NCBI RefSeq assembly: GCF_007830065.1
Contig: NZ_VLKK01000005.1
Coordinates: forward strand, 124,001 to 188,000
From: Sphingobium wenxiniae
GTDB taxonomy: Bacteria; Pseudomonadota; Alphaproteobacteria; Sphingomonadales; Sphingomonadaceae
Length of the DNA stretch: 64,000 nucleotides
Direction of reading: 5' to 3'
Below the pieces are notes generated by a model. The model had not been told where the DNA came from. It made no database searches and saw only the letters and a list, made by a program, of their open reading frames with translations. A program made the translations under genes and the position numbers. Shown here in pieces: positions 40,704 to 51,470 of the stretch; the stretch's first letter is position 1; every line of letters starts with the position of its first letter.

Positions 40704-42101
40704 TTAATCCGGCCGTCCGTAGCGCTGTTGCAATACCCTGAAAATCGCCCGCAATCCAAGCGCTTCACCCCCCTTGGGCCGTCCCGGCCGGGCTGACGGC
40801 CTCCAGGCGAAAGTGTCGAGATGCAGCCAGGACGTGTCGTCCGGCACGAACCGCCGCAGGAAAAGCGCCGCCGTGATGGCGCCGGCAAAGCCGCCCTCGC
40901 CCGCATTGTTGATGTCGGCCACATCGGATTTCAGCATGTCCGCATAACCGTCCCACAGCGGCAGGCGCCAGCTTGGATCGTCGACTTTTGCGCCCGCCGC
41001 GCTCACGGCTGCCGCAAGATCGTCGTCATTGGTGAAAAGGGCGGGCAGATCCGGGCCGACCGCCACCCGCGCCGCACCCGTCAAGGTCGCATAATCGATG
41101 ATGAGTTCCGGCTTGTCCTCGCCCGCTCGGGTCAGCGCATCGCCCAGCACGAGCCTGCCCTCCGCGTCGGTATTGCCGATTTCGACGCTTATCCCCTTGC
41201 GGCTTTTCAGGATGTCGCCGGGGCGGAAGGCATTGCCGCCCACCGCATTTTCCGCCGCCGGTATCAGCAAATGCAGCCGCACCGGCAATCGTGCGCCCAT
41301 CACAAGCTGCGCCAGCGCAAGGGCATGGGCGGCGCCGCCCATATCCTTTTTCATCCAGGCCATCGCCGAGGCGGGTTTGATGTCCAGCCCGCCGCTGTCG
41401 AAGCAGATGCCCTTGCCGACGATGGCGATGCGGGGATTTTTCGGATCGCCCCAGTGCAGTTCGATCAGGCGCGGGGCGAAGCTCTTGTCAGCCGCCTTCC
41501 CGACCGCGTGGATCATCGGATAGCCCTGTTCCAGTTCGTCGCCCTTCGTGACCGTAAAGGCGGCGCCGAAGCGCTCGGCGACCTCGCTCGCCGCGTTTTC
41601 GAGTTGAGGCGGTCCCATGTCGGCGGCAGGCGTGTTGACCAGATCGCGGACGAGCGCCACGGCTTGCGCCAGGTGCACCATGGCGTCGATGCGCGCCACG
41701 TCCTTCGTCAGCAATATGCGGGCGCCGACCGGGTTATCCTCCTTGCGATAGCGGCCGAATCGATATTGCGCCGCCATCCAGCCCAGCGCAGCCGCGCCGG
41801 GAGATCCCTCGCTCAGCCGGTAATGGCCTTCGGGCAGGACTTCGGCCAGTTTCGCGAGGCACCATGTGCCCAGTTTCTCCCGATCGGCGACCCCGGCGAC
41901 CACGGACCAGTCATCGTCCCCCTGCGCGGGCAGGACGGCATGTTCATTCGCCTTGCCCCGGAATTTCTGCGCCCCGACGAGCGTTCGAATCCGTTCCGGC
42001 TGTCCGTTCAGCCAGGCTTCAAATTCATTGCTGTCTAAAAGGTGGATCGAACGGGCCGGCTGATCGTTGTCGGCTTTGAACAGGTCGGAAAAGTCGGTCA
42101 T
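40704..42101 (-). CDS. Leucyl aminopeptidase family (M17) protein
   Basis: The protein has 465 residues. The M17 catalytic domain has VGKGICFDSGGLDIKPA and the signature NTDAEGRLVLGDAL for two-metal binding. The N-terminal half is variable, starting MTDFSDLFKADNDQPARSIH. It removes N-terminal residues from peptides. The start at 42101 fits the family; the frame continues upstream to 42512 with non-homologous sequence. It is followed by the MarR operon after 59 bases. Confidence 0.93.
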   Translation of the reverse strand: MTDFSDLFKADNDQPARSIHLLDSNEFEAWLNGQPERIRTLVGAQKFRGKANEHAVLPAQGDDDWSVVAGVADREKLGTWCLAKLAEVLPEGHYRLSEGSPGAAALGWMAAQYRFGRYRKEDNPVGARILLTKDVARIDAMVHLAQAVALVRDLVNTPAADMGPPQLENAASEVAERFGAAFTVTKGDELEQGYPMIHAVGKAADKSFAPRLIELHWGDPKNPRIAIVGKGICFDSGGLDIKPASAMAWMKKDMGGAAHALALAQLVMGARLPVRLHLLIPAAENAVGGNAFRPGDILKSRKGISVEIGNTDAEGRLVLGDALTRAGEDKPELIIDYATLTGAARVAVGPDLPALFTNDDDLAAAVSAAGAKVDDPSWRLPLWDGYADMLKSDVADINNAGEGGFAGAITAALFLRRFVPDDTSWLHLDTFAWRPSARPGRPKGGEALGLRAIFRVLQQRYGRPD

Positions 42102-42236
42102 CCGGCAGGATGTAGGGGAAAGGCGGCGGGGATGGAAAGCGCATTTTTTGCTTCCATTCGATGCGCCCCCTCGTCCTTTGGCACGACGATGCGCCGGCCT
42201 GGTTTCGACCCATGGGAACGATGAAGGAGAGTAAGG

Positions 42237-42440
42237 ATGTTCCACGCTGACGACAGCAGCCTTCAGGCCATTCGCGCCCGCGCCTACAAATTGGCGGAAA
42301 GCGGCCGGTTCGATGGCGCTCATGCCATTCAGCAGGCGCTGATCGCGGAAGGCTGGTCCAATGCCGGACGGGCCTTCCAGAGCGATTACATGCGCAAGGC
42401 GATCAGCGAGCGTTGCATGGCTGCGGCAAAAGTCCATTGA
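42237..42440 (+). CDS. Small conserved helical protein
   Basis: The protein has 67 residues, nearly all helical (SLQAIRARAYKLAESGRFDG, AHAIQQALIAEGWSNAGRAF). It has a good Shine-Dalgarno (AAGGAGAG). The stop overlaps the next start as TGATG, so translation is probably coupled. Function unknown. Confidence 0.8.
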   Translation: MFHADDSSLQAIRARAYKLAESGRFDGAHAIQQALIAEGWSNAGRAFQSDYMRKAISERCMAAAKVH

Positions 42441-43282
42441 TGCGTTATGCCCGCTTTTGCGTGACGATAGGGTCGCTGGCGACGGCGGCCCTTTTCGTGC
42501 CCGCCTGTTCACCCTCTGCGCACGACAATAGCGCGGCCGCCAATCGCGTGACGGATGCGGAAGCCGCCAGCTTCGTCAACCGCATGGCGGGCGAAGAACC
42601 GCCGGTTCCGGAGGGCAAACCCTTCGCGCTTTCGGAAAAGACGGATCTGCTGGAATTTGTCTATGCCTATCCGGGGCAGGCGGCGGCGGTTCCCGCTTTG
42701 GTGTCGAAACTCGGCAAGGGCATGACGGAGGCAAAGGCCAATGCGCTCAAAATGGCGCGGGAGGATCAGAAATCGGCCCGCGAGGCGGGCTATCCCTTCC
42801 GTCCGCACAGCCTGGAAACGCGCTGGACGGTGACGGCCGACACGCCCCGGCTTCTGGCGCTGCAATCGCAGACCTACATCTTCACCGGCGGCGCGCACGG
42901 CATGACGGGCTACGATACCCTGTTCTGGGATCGTCGCCGCAAGAGGGAAACGAGCCTTGCCGCGATGATGACGTCTCCCACGGCGTTCGCGGCGGCGATT
43001 CATGACGGCTTCTGCAAGGAACTCGACCGGCAGCGCGCGAAAAAGCGCGGCGCGTCCGTCGTGCGGGGCGATGACGACTTCACCAAATGCATCGATCCGA
43101 TGAAGGAAGTGCTGGCACTGACGTCGAAAGACGGCAAGCTGATCGACAGCGTGACGGTCGTGGTCGGCCCCTACAGCGCCGGACCCTATGCGGAGGGCAC
43201 CTATGAGGTAGCGATTCCGGTCGACGCTGCGATTCGCAAGGCCATCAAGACGGAGTATCAGGACGCCTTCATCCCGGCTTGA
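42440..43282 (+). CDS. DUF4163/DUF3298 (RsiV-like) putative lipoprotein
   Basis: The protein has 280 residues. The N-terminal signal ends in a lipobox-like VPACSP, giving a Cys near residue 23. The DUF4163-like part contains YPFRPHSLETRWTVTADTPR and SQTYIFTGGAHGMTGYDTLF; the C-terminal DUF3298-like part ends PYAEGTYEVAIPVDAAIRKA. Related extracytoplasmic proteins sense lysozyme or stress (RsiV), but no sigma factor is next to it, so this is only a structural similarity. It overlaps the previous stop by one base. Confidence 0.85.
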   Translation: MRYARFCVTIGSLATAALFVPACSPSAHDNSAAANRVTDAEAASFVNRMAGEEPPVPEGKPFALSEKTDLLEFVYAYPGQAAAVPALVSKLGKGMTEAKANALKMAREDQKSAREAGYPFRPHSLETRWTVTADTPRLLALQSQTYIFTGGAHGMTGYDTLFWDRRRKRETSLAAMMTSPTAFAAAIHDGFCKELDRQRAKKRGASVVRGDDDFTKCIDPMKEVLALTSKDGKLIDSVTVVVGPYSAGPYAEGTYEVAIPVDAAIRKAIKTEYQDAFIPA

Positions 43283-43308
43283 ACCCATGCATTTGGACGC
43301 GCTGCACT

Positions 43309-44688
43309 TCAGATAGACGCCGAATCGCGCGGCACGCCATACAGGTCATGTTCGTCCGCATCCTCGATCAGCGCGGTCAGCACATCGCCGGCCTGCCGCC
43401 CTTCGCCCACATCGCGCAGGAAGACATTGCCGTCGATCTCCGGCGCATCCGCCTGGCTGCGCGCGGTCGCGCCGATGGAGCCGTCCTCGTCCGGCTCGCC
43501 GACCTCGTCGATGATGACGGGCATCGCGCGCCCGACCTTGCCCGCCAGCTTCTGGGCGGAAATGGCGGCGGTCCGCTCCATGATCCGCTGGTAGCGTTCT
43601 TCCTTCACCTCTTCGGGCACGGCGCCGGGCAGGGCATTGGCCGCCGCGCCTTCGACAGGCTCGAACCGGAAAGCGCCCACGCGGTCGAGTTGCGCCTCGT
43701 CCAGCCAGTCCAGCAGATATTGGAAGTCGGCCTCCGTCTCGCCGGGGAAGCCGATGACGAAGGACGAACGGATCGCGATATCCGGGCAGATGTCGCGCCA
43801 ATTGCGGATGCGGTCCAGCACCTTGGCCTCATTGGCCGGGCGCTTCATGGCTTTCAGCACATTGGGCGACGCGTGCTGGAACGGAATGTCCAGATAGGGG
43901 GTCAGCAGCCCGTCGGCCATCAGCGGGATCACCTGATCCACATGGGGATAGGGATAGACATAGTGCAGCCGCACCCATGGCGGCGTGCCGTCCCCGGTGC
44001 GAAGCTGGCCCAGTTCGCGGGCCAGATCGGTCATGTGCGCGCGCACTTCGCGGCCCTTCCACTGGCGCGTTTCATGCCGGGTGTCGACGCCATAGGCCGA
44101 CGTGTCCTGACTGATGATGAGCAGTTCCTTCGTGCCCGCCGCAACCAGCTTTTCCGCCTCGCGCAGCACAGCGTCCACGCGGCGGCTCGCCAGATCGCCG
44201 CGCAGGGACGGAATGATGCAGAAGGAGCAGCGATGATTGCACCCCTCGCTGATCTTCACATAGCTGTAATGGCGCGGCGTCAGCTTCAGCCCGCCTTCGG
44301 GCACCAGGTCTACGAAGGCATTGGGCACGGGCGGCGATGCGTCGTGGACCGCGTTCACCACCGCCTCATATTGATGCGCGCCGGTGACGGCCAGCACCTG
44401 CGGGAATTTCGCGCGGATCAGGTCCGCCTCATTGCCCATGCAGCCGGTGACGATGACGCGGCCGTTTTCCGCGATGGCTTCGCCGATGGCCTCCAGCGAC
44501 TCCTCCTTCGCCGAATCGAGAAAGCCGCAGGTATTGACCAGCACGACGTCCGCGCCGGAATAGTCGGCGGACATCTGATAGCCGTCGGAACGCAGCTTCG
44601 TCAGGATGCGCTCGCTGTCCACCAATGCCTTGGGACAGCCGAGCGAAACCATGCCGACCTTGGGCGGCGAGGGGATTTTGGTTGCCAT
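43309..44688 (-). CDS. rimO: Ribosomal protein uS12 methylthiotransferase RimO
   Basis: The protein has 459 residues. The N-terminal MTTase domain starts [20 protein letters not shown] with Cys at the first cluster. The radical-SAM motif [19 protein letters not shown] holds the CxxxCxxC site. A C-terminal TRAM domain follows ([15 protein letters not shown]). It adds a methylthio group to an Asp of ribosomal protein S12. The start at 44688 fits the family; an extra 13 residues upstream are optional. Confidence 0.96.
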   Translation of the reverse strand: MATKIPSPPKVGMVSLGCPKALVDSERILTKLRSDGYQMSADYSGADVVLVNTCGFLDSAKEESLEAIGEAIAENGRVIVTGCMGNEADLIRAKFPQVLAVTGAHQYEAVVNAVHDASPPVPNAFVDLVPEGGLKLTPRHYSYVKISEGCNHRCSFCIIPSLRGDLASRRVDAVLREAEKLVAAGTKELLIISQDTSAYGVDTRHETRQWKGREVRAHMTDLARELGQLRTGDGTPPWVRLHYVYPYPHVDQVIPLMADGLLTPYLDIPFQHASPNVLKAMKRPANEAKVLDRIRNWRDICPDIAIRSSFVIGFPGETEADFQYLLDWLDEAQLDRVGAFRFEPVEGAAANALPGAVPEEVKEERYQRIMERTAAISAQKLAGKVGRAMPVIIDEVGEPDEDGSIGATARSQADAPEIDGNVFLRDVGEGRQAGDVLTALIEDADEHDLYGVPRDSASI

Positions 44689-44734
44689 GATCGGCGCGCA
44701 CATAGGGATTTTTGCGCCAAATGTCACGGCCTGC

Positions 44735-45799
44735 TTAAAATGGAGTCGAATCGGGGCTTTCTTCTTCGCCGACGTTGCCGACGATTTCGATGATCATGTC
44801 GCCGGTCTGGAGCTGCTGCGCGGCCTCTTCCCCGGAACCGATGGGCCGATCCCCGCGATAAATCCGCACGCCCAGGCCCGTGGCGATCGCCGACAGCGGC
44901 TTGCCGATCTCCTCGGGCAGCACGAATCGCTCGTTCAGCTTCACCCGCCCGCCCGACGCCGCCAGATCAGCCATATAATCCGCGATATGCCGCCCGCTGG
45001 TGCTCCCTGCCAGCAGCAGCCCGGCAAAGCTCACCGGATTGATGACGGTGGTGGCCCCCGCCTGCCGCGCGGGCAGTTCATTATCCTCGTTCCGCACCAC
45101 GATGCTGATCGGCAGGCGCGGCGCCAGATGCCGGGCCGTCAGCGTGATGAGGATCGACGTATCGTCCCGCCCCGCCGAAACGATCATGCTGCGCGCGCGA
45201 TGGATCGCGACGTCCTTCAGGGTCCTGTCCCGCGTGGAATCGCCGCACATCACGTTGCAGCCCATATCCTCCGCTTCGGCCAGCGCCCGTTCGGACGGAT
45301 CGATCACCACGATCTCGCGCGCGTCGGTTCCCCGCGCCAACAGCTCGCGCACGGCTTCGCTGCCCGATGTGCCAAATCCGGCGACGACGATATGGTTGCG
45401 TAGATCGGCCTGAATGCGTGCCATGCGCCACCTGTAGAGGATGTTGCGGAAAAAGAGATGATAGGCTGTTCCCAGGAAGATCAGCCATACGAACAATCGG
45501 AGCGGCGTGACCAGTATCGCTTCGAACAGCCGGGCTTCCGGACTGACCGGAACGATATCGCCATAGCCCACCGTCATCATCGTGACGGTGGTGAAATAGA
45601 GCACGTCCACAAAACTGATATTATTGTCCAGACTGTCCCTCAGCCCGTCGCGCCCGATCCAGTGGATCAGCAGCACCAGCCCGATCAGCCCGAATACCAG
45701 CGCCACCCGCCACGCCAGATCCGCCCAGACGGGCATGGACGAGCGCCGCCGCAGGAATCCGGCCGTGGGCGACCGCGAGGGGAGGGGCTTGATCCTCAT
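44735..45799 (-). CDS. Potassium channel protein with RCK (TrkA-N) domain
   Basis: The protein has 354 residues. Two membrane helices flank the pore loop [20 protein letters not shown], with the K+ selectivity filter TVGYGD. The cytoplasmic Rossmann domain ([20 protein letters not shown]) binds nucleotides or K+ and gates the pore; a TrkA-C-like part ends the protein. The start overlaps the stop of the LytM gene by four bases, which places it in the same unit as nlpD and surE. Confidence 0.92.
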   Translation of the reverse strand: MRIKPLPSRSPTAGFLRRRSSMPVWADLAWRVALVFGLIGLVLLIHWIGRDGLRDSLDNNISFVDVLYFTTVTMMTVGYGDIVPVSPEARLFEAILVTPLRLFVWLIFLGTAYHLFFRNILYRWRMARIQADLRNHIVVAGFGTSGSEAVRELLARGTDAREIVVIDPSERALAEAEDMGCNVMCGDSTRDRTLKDVAIHRARSMIVSAGRDDTSILITLTARHLAPRLPISIVVRNEDNELPARQAGATTVINPVSFAGLLLAGSTSGRHIADYMADLAASGGRVKLNERFVLPEEIGKPLSAIATGLGVRIYRGDRPIGSGEEAAQQLQTGDMIIEIVGNVGEEESPDSTPF

Positions 45800-46806
45800 G
45801 GCTCTTGTCCCGGCAGATGATCGACGGGATTGACCGGTATCCTGTCCTTACGCAATTCGAAATGGAGTTTCGGATGGCTGGCATAGCCGCTGTCGCCGGT
45901 CAGGCCGATGATCTGGCCTTTGCGCACCTTCTGCCCGCGCACCACGTCGACCCGGCTGGCATGGCCATAGGCGCTGACCCAGCCGCCGCCATGGTTGACG
46001 AGCATCAGGCCGCCGAACACCGCCACCTTGTCCCCCGCATAGGCGACCACGCCATCGGCGGCCGCCCGGATCGGCGTGCCGGCGGGAATGGCGATATCGA
46101 TCCCGTTGTTGCGCGCGCCGCCCGCACCCGGTCCGAAGCGCGACAGCAAAGTCCCCCGAACCGGCCACGCAAAGCCGCCGGAAAAGCGCGCCGGCTCCGC
46201 GATCGGCATGTTGGAGGGCAGGGGGCGCGGCTGGCTTGACGCAGGCGGCGGCTTGTCCTTGCCGCTCGCGGGCTGGCCGCCGGTCAGCACATCGTCGATG
46301 TCGATGCGGAAGGCGGCGGCACGTTCCTCCATCGTGCGCGGCTCGTGCGGGCCATCGTCGGGCAGCAGCAGGCGCTGTCCGTTCCGCAGCATAAAGGGTT
46401 CCGCCAGCGCATTCATCTCCACGATCCGGCCCCATGCCACGCCATAGGCGGCGGCGATGGCGATGCCGGTTTCCCCTTCCGACACCCGATGATAGCGCCC
46501 GCCCGGAATGGCGAGCCTCTGCCCCTCGCGGATGACATAGGGATAGCGCAGGCCATTGGCGCGCGCGATGCTTTCCGATCCCGCGCCGCTGCGATGGCCG
46601 ATTCCGCGCAGCGTTTCCCCCGCTTTCACGACATAGGTGGACGGCGCGACCGTCACGGCGTCGGGCAGCACCTGCTGCGCTTTCCACACGGGCTGGCTTT
46701 CGATCAGGCGGACGGGCGCTTCGCCTGTTTCGCGCGCGGCCGCCGTGGCCGCAAGGCCCGCCGCCAGGAAAAAGCCACAGGGAAGGAGCATCGGCGTGCG
46801 CGGCAT
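45796..46806 (-). CDS. nlpD: NlpD-like LytM (M23) protein with two LysM domains
   Basis: The protein has 336 residues. A signal peptide precedes two LysM-like motifs: VVKAGETLRGIGHRSGAGSE and HRVSEGETGIAIAAAYGVAW. The C-terminal M23 domain has NNGIDIAIPAGTPIRAAADG, YGHASRVDVVRGQKVRKGQI and HPKLHFELRKDR. The first Zn-binding His (consensus HxxxD) is Asn here, so it is probably a non-catalytic activator of amidases, as NlpD is. The surE-nlpD order also matches. It acts in the periplasm during cell separation. The exact role is inferred from these features. Confidence 0.88.
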   Translation of the reverse strand: MPRTPMLLPCGFFLAAGLAATAAARETGEAPVRLIESQPVWKAQQVLPDAVTVAPSTYVVKAGETLRGIGHRSGAGSESIARANGLRYPYVIREGQRLAIPGGRYHRVSEGETGIAIAAAYGVAWGRIVEMNALAEPFMLRNGQRLLLPDDGPHEPRTMEERAAAFRIDIDDVLTGGQPASGKDKPPPASSQPRPLPSNMPIAEPARFSGGFAWPVRGTLLSRFGPGAGGARNNGIDIAIPAGTPIRAAADGVVAYAGDKVAVFGGLMLVNHGGGWVSAYGHASRVDVVRGQKVRKGQIIGLTGDSGYASHPKLHFELRKDRIPVNPVDHLPGQEP

Positions 46807-46856
46807 CGCTTTCTTTCTAGCCGTGCCGCCGCCGCCTTGTCATCCCCGCCGGACGA

Positions 46857-47621
46857 TCAGCCCGCAAAGGCTTCGGCGGCGGCGGCCATGGCGCTGTCCT
46901 GCGTCAGGTCGTAATGCAGCGGCGTCACCGTCACATACCCCTCCGCGATGGCCGCAAGGTCGGTGCCTTCGGGCACGGCGTCGCTGGTGCCAAGCCCGAA
47001 CCAGTAATAGCGATAGCCGCGCGGATCGACGCCTTCGACGATGGCTGTGCGGTCTACATCGTGGAAGCCCTGCCGCACCACGCGGATGCCCTTGACCTCT
47101 TCCGGCCCGATTGCGGGGAAGTTGACGTTGAACAGCATCCGGGGAGAGGCGGGCAGGGCGATCAGCGGCCGCAGCACCTTTTCCCCCCAGGCGCGCGCGG
47201 TGGCGAAGGGGACCGCGTCGCCCATGCCCTCGCGCGAATAGACCTGACTGAGCGCGATGGAGCGGATGCCGGAAATCGCCCCTTCCATCGCGGCGGAGAC
47301 GGTGCCCGAATAGGTCACGTCCTCGGCCAGGTTGGCGCCGCGATTGACGCCCGACAGCACCAGATCGGGTTTGCAGTCCTTCATCAGATGGCCGACCGCC
47401 AGCATCACGGCGTCGGTGGGCGTGCCGGTGACGCTGTAATGCCTCTCGCCATGCTTGCGGATGCGCAAGGGGCGGGTGAGCGTCAGGCTGTGGCCCGCGC
47501 CCGACTGTTCCTCATGCGGGGCGACGATCCAGATGTCGTCGGACAGCGTGCGCGCGATCTCCTCCAGCACCTTGAGGCCCGGAGCATGAACGCCATCGTC
47601 GTTGGTGAGCAGGATACGCAT
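46857..47621 (-). CDS. surE: 5'/3'-nucleotidase SurE
   Basis: The protein has 254 residues. The family start MRILLTNDDGVHAPGLKVLE has the metal-binding DD pair; LVLSGVNRGANLAEDVTYSG follows, as does the C-terminal TDLAAIAEGYVTVTPLHYDL. It removes phosphate from nucleotides during stress or survival. It stands between serS and the nlpD-like gene, in the same direction. Confidence 0.96.
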   Translation of the reverse strand: MRILLTNDDGVHAPGLKVLEEIARTLSDDIWIVAPHEEQSGAGHSLTLTRPLRIRKHGERHYSVTGTPTDAVMLAVGHLMKDCKPDLVLSGVNRGANLAEDVTYSGTVSAAMEGAISGIRSIALSQVYSREGMGDAVPFATARAWGEKVLRPLIALPASPRMLFNVNFPAIGPEEVKGIRVVRQGFHDVDRTAIVEGVDPRGYRYYWFGLGTSDAVPEGTDLAAIAEGYVTVTPLHYDLTQDSAMAAAAEAFAG

Positions 47622-47644
47622 CGACTATCTACCGCTTCAAATCC

Positions 47645-48946
<1,302 letters not shown>

Positions 48947-49009
48947 TCAGCCGCGCAACCCTGGGCGCCGCCATCCGTTGGTGACAGGAATCGGTAAGAG
49001 GAGATGGCG

Positions 49010-49450
49010 ATGCGGATCGATCATGACGCGATGGTGCTCGTGGCGGACGGGCGGAAGATATTGTTGTTTCGTAACAAGGGGGATGGCGATTTCCCCCATC
49101 TGGAAACAGAGGTGGTGAAGGAACAGGACAATCCCGCCGACCGCGATCAGGCTTCGGACGCGCCGGGGCGGGCCTTCAATTCCGTCGGCGGCCATCGCAG
49201 CGCCATGGAGCAGACGGATTTTCACGATCTGGAGGAAAGCCGTTTCGCGGCGGAAGCGGCCGATATGCTCAAGCGCCGTGCGCTGGCCAATGAATATCAG
49301 AAGCTGATCGTGGTCGCGCCGCCCACCGCCTTGGGCGAAATGCGGAAACATTATCACAAGGAGGTCCAGAGCCGCCTGGCCGGAGAGATCGCAAAAGACC
49401 TGTCCAACCATCCCGTGCCGGAGATCGAAAGGATCATCTCCGAAAGCTGA
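49010..49450 (+). CDS. Host attachment family protein (Host_attach domain)
   Basis: The protein has 146 residues. It has HDAMVLVADGRKILLFRNKG near the start, then HDLEESRFAAEAADMLKRRA and YQKLIVVAPPTALGEMRKHY, the signature of this alpha- and gammaproteobacterial family. Proteins of this family were named for attachment, but they share a fold with release-factor-like domains, so the molecular role is uncertain. AAGAGGA lies 7 nt upstream of the ATG at 49010; the ATG at 49004 is too close to it. Confidence 0.88.
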   Translation: MRIDHDAMVLVADGRKILLFRNKGDGDFPHLETEVVKEQDNPADRDQASDAPGRAFNSVGGHRSAMEQTDFHDLEESRFAAEAADMLKRRALANEYQKLIVVAPPTALGEMRKHYHKEVQSRLAGEIAKDLSNHPVPEIERIISES

Positions 49451-49627
49451 TCCGTTATCGCGCAAAACAGGGAAAGGGCGGGCTGTCGACCGGCTCTGGC
49501 CTTTCTTTGGGCGATTGCGCAGGTCGCAAACCTCTGCGCCGAACGGTGGTTATTGGCGGTTTGCGGTCATTCCCCCCGATGACGGATATGGAATGGCGGA
49601 AAATGGCCGCAAGCGATCATTGCATGA

Positions 49628-50518
49628 TCAGGCCGCGGCCTTCGCCTTCCGGTCGGCGAAGCGGCGGCGCGCCACCAGCGCCACCGCGCCCGCGCCGAAC
49701 AGCAGGATCATCGGCGGCGCGGGAACGTCCGTGCCTCCGGTGCTGCCGGAGCTGCCGCCCGAACTGCTGGAGGAGGAGGACGAACTGCTCGACGAGGAAC
49801 TGGAGGAACTTGAACTGCCGCTGCTGTTGGTGCCGAAGCTCGATGAGGAGCTGCTGCTCGATGAACTGGAGGAGGAACTGGAGGAGCTGGACGATCCGCC
49901 GTTCGAACCATGGTGGTGACCTCCGCTCGATCCCTTGCCGCCGCTCGAACTGCTCGATGAGCTGGAAGATGACGACGAAGAGGATGAAGAGGACGACGAC
50001 GATGATGACGTGCTGATAATCGGGCCGCCGGTCGAGGTGCTGGTCGATGTGATCGGGCCGCCCGTTGATGTGCTTGTGGATGTGACCGGCCCGCCGGTCG
50101 AGCTGGTGGTGGAGGAAATGACGACGGAACCGCCGCCGCCGCTGCCGCCGCCGCCAAAGAAGCCGCCGATGAAACCGCCGCCGCCAAATCCGCCGAAGCC
50201 GCCGCCCATGACGACCGGAACGGCCGAACCGCCCGAGATCATCGGCATTTCAGCCGGCGGCATGGGGGCGGGCAGGGGGATGGGCGCGGCCTGCGTCGTC
50301 ACCGTGACGGTCGAGGGCGCACAGGCGGTCACGGTCTTCACGACCTTGCGCTTCACCGTGCGGACCGCATAGCGTTTCTTGGGCGCGGCTTTGACGCTCT
50401 TGGTGCTGTGCACCACCGCTGGACGCGCGCTTTCCGCGACATGGACGGCTCCCCCGCCAATGATCGCTCCGCCGCAAGTGCAGGCGCATAATTTTGCCAA
50501 TGCCATCCGTACCGACAT
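49628..50518 (-). CDS. Exported Ser-rich protein with a VPAP (PEP-CTERM-like) sorting tail
   Basis: The protein has 296 residues. An N-terminal hydrophobic segment (LCACTCGGAIIGGGAVHV) is followed by Lys/Arg (APKKRYAVRTVKRKVVK), a Gly-rich stretch (VVMGGGFGGFGGGGFIGGFF) and three long serine tracts separated by short inserts (GGKGSSGGHHHG, FGTNSSG). The last 35 residues read TDVPAPPMILLFGAGAVALV plus ARRRF: a VPAP motif, a membrane helix and a basic end, as in exosortase substrates. It may be surface-anchored or secreted with exopolysaccharide. The Ser tracts use mixed codons. Function unknown; no exosortase is nearby. Confidence 0.8.
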   Translation of the reverse strand: MSVRMALAKLCACTCGGAIIGGGAVHVAESARPAVVHSTKSVKAAPKKRYAVRTVKRKVVKTVTACAPSTVTVTTQAAPIPLPAPMPPAEMPMISGGSAVPVVMGGGFGGFGGGGFIGGFFGGGGSGGGGSVVISSTTSSTGGPVTSTSTSTGGPITSTSTSTGGPIISTSSSSSSSSSSSSSSSSSSSSSSGGKGSSGGHHHGSNGGSSSSSSSSSSSSSSSSSSSFGTNSSGSSSSSSSSSSSSSSSSSSSGGSSGSTGGTDVPAPPMILLFGAGAVALVARRRFADRKAKAAA

Positions 50519-50933
50519 AGGTTTGCTCTTTTCCTTTATCCCCTGGTCCCCCCGTCGCTGGCATGGCCCAGTGAAGGGCGCGGCGGGGTTTCCCCTATGG
50601 GCAGGAACGCAAAATAAAGCGTTAACTGCAACGCCGTTAACCCTGATTGTCGTCCTGGAGTCGAGGAGATTTACGCATTTGCATGGGCGGATATGGTTAA
50701 CGTCCCACTATGGAACAGGACGACGGCGTGAAATTAATCCAGGGTTCCCGTCCTGGTCTCCGCGAGACTCGGCGCATCCTTTTTCCCCGCGGGGAAATGG
50801 ACAGGCGAAGGGCGGTAAGGAACGGAGAATGTTCGCTTGTGTCGCCTGACGCCGATGGTTATTAGGGCGCCCAATCATAAGGAATGGCCGCCCGGTCCTT
50901 TCAGCGCCGGGGCCAATCGAGTCGGAGAGCCAG

Positions 50934-51398
50934 ATGGCATCGGTTTTGAATTCCGATAAAGACGGCGACAAGCCGCCGAAATCGGCTGTAACACTCCCCC
51001 CCGACTATCGTCCTTCCCCGGACGAGGACTTCATGAACCCGCTGCAACTGGAATATTTCCGGCAGCGCCTGTGGGACTGGAAGAAGCAGATCCTCACGGA
51101 GGCGGAAGGAACGCTCGCCGTTCTCCAGAATGAGCCGCTGCGCGAACCGGACCTCAACGACCGCGCGTCGAGCGAGACGGACTGGTCGATCGAACTGCGC
51201 ACCCGCGACCGCCAGCGCAAGCTCATTTCCAAGATCGACGCCGCGCTGCGCCGTATCGACGAGGGCGAATATGGCTATTGCGAAGTGACCGGCGAGCCGA
51301 TCTCGCTGGGCCGTCTGGAGGCCCGACCGATCGCGACCATGACGGTGGAAGCGCAGGAACGCCATGAGCGGCAGGAAAAGATTTCGCGCGACGACTGA
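50934..51398 (+). CDS. dksA: RNA polymerase-binding transcription factor DksA
   Basis: The protein has 154 residues. The coiled coil includes EYFRQRLWDWKKQILTEAEG; the tip NDRASSETDWSIELR carries the acidic residues that reach into the polymerase channel. The zinc-finger region has only one Cys (YGYCEVTGEPISLGRLEARP): the other three are missing, as is common in alphaproteobacteria, so Zn is probably not bound. It assists ppGpp in controlling transcription. The 415 bases upstream (50519-50933) hold no gene I can support. Confidence 0.93.
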   Translation: MASVLNSDKDGDKPPKSAVTLPPDYRPSPDEDFMNPLQLEYFRQRLWDWKKQILTEAEGTLAVLQNEPLREPDLNDRASSETDWSIELRTRDRQRKLISKIDAALRRIDEGEYGYCEVTGEPISLGRLEARPIATMTVEAQERHERQEKISRDD

Positions 51399-51470
51399 CG
51401 ATTAACGCTTTGTCCATGTGCCGCTGGCAATGATCCGGCCCCTCAACGGATATATGTGGCGGATCGGTCG

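Noticed and set aside
49780-50030. Acidic Asp/Glu-rich plus-strand frame opposite the serine tracts
   Set aside because: The minus-strand reading has a signal segment and a sorting tail at the correct ends; the plus frame is its complement.
50590-50650. Pair of GTTAAC-type sites considered as a CtrA box
   Set aside because: The two TTAA elements are separated by 11 rather than 7 bases, so they do not fit the CtrA consensus.
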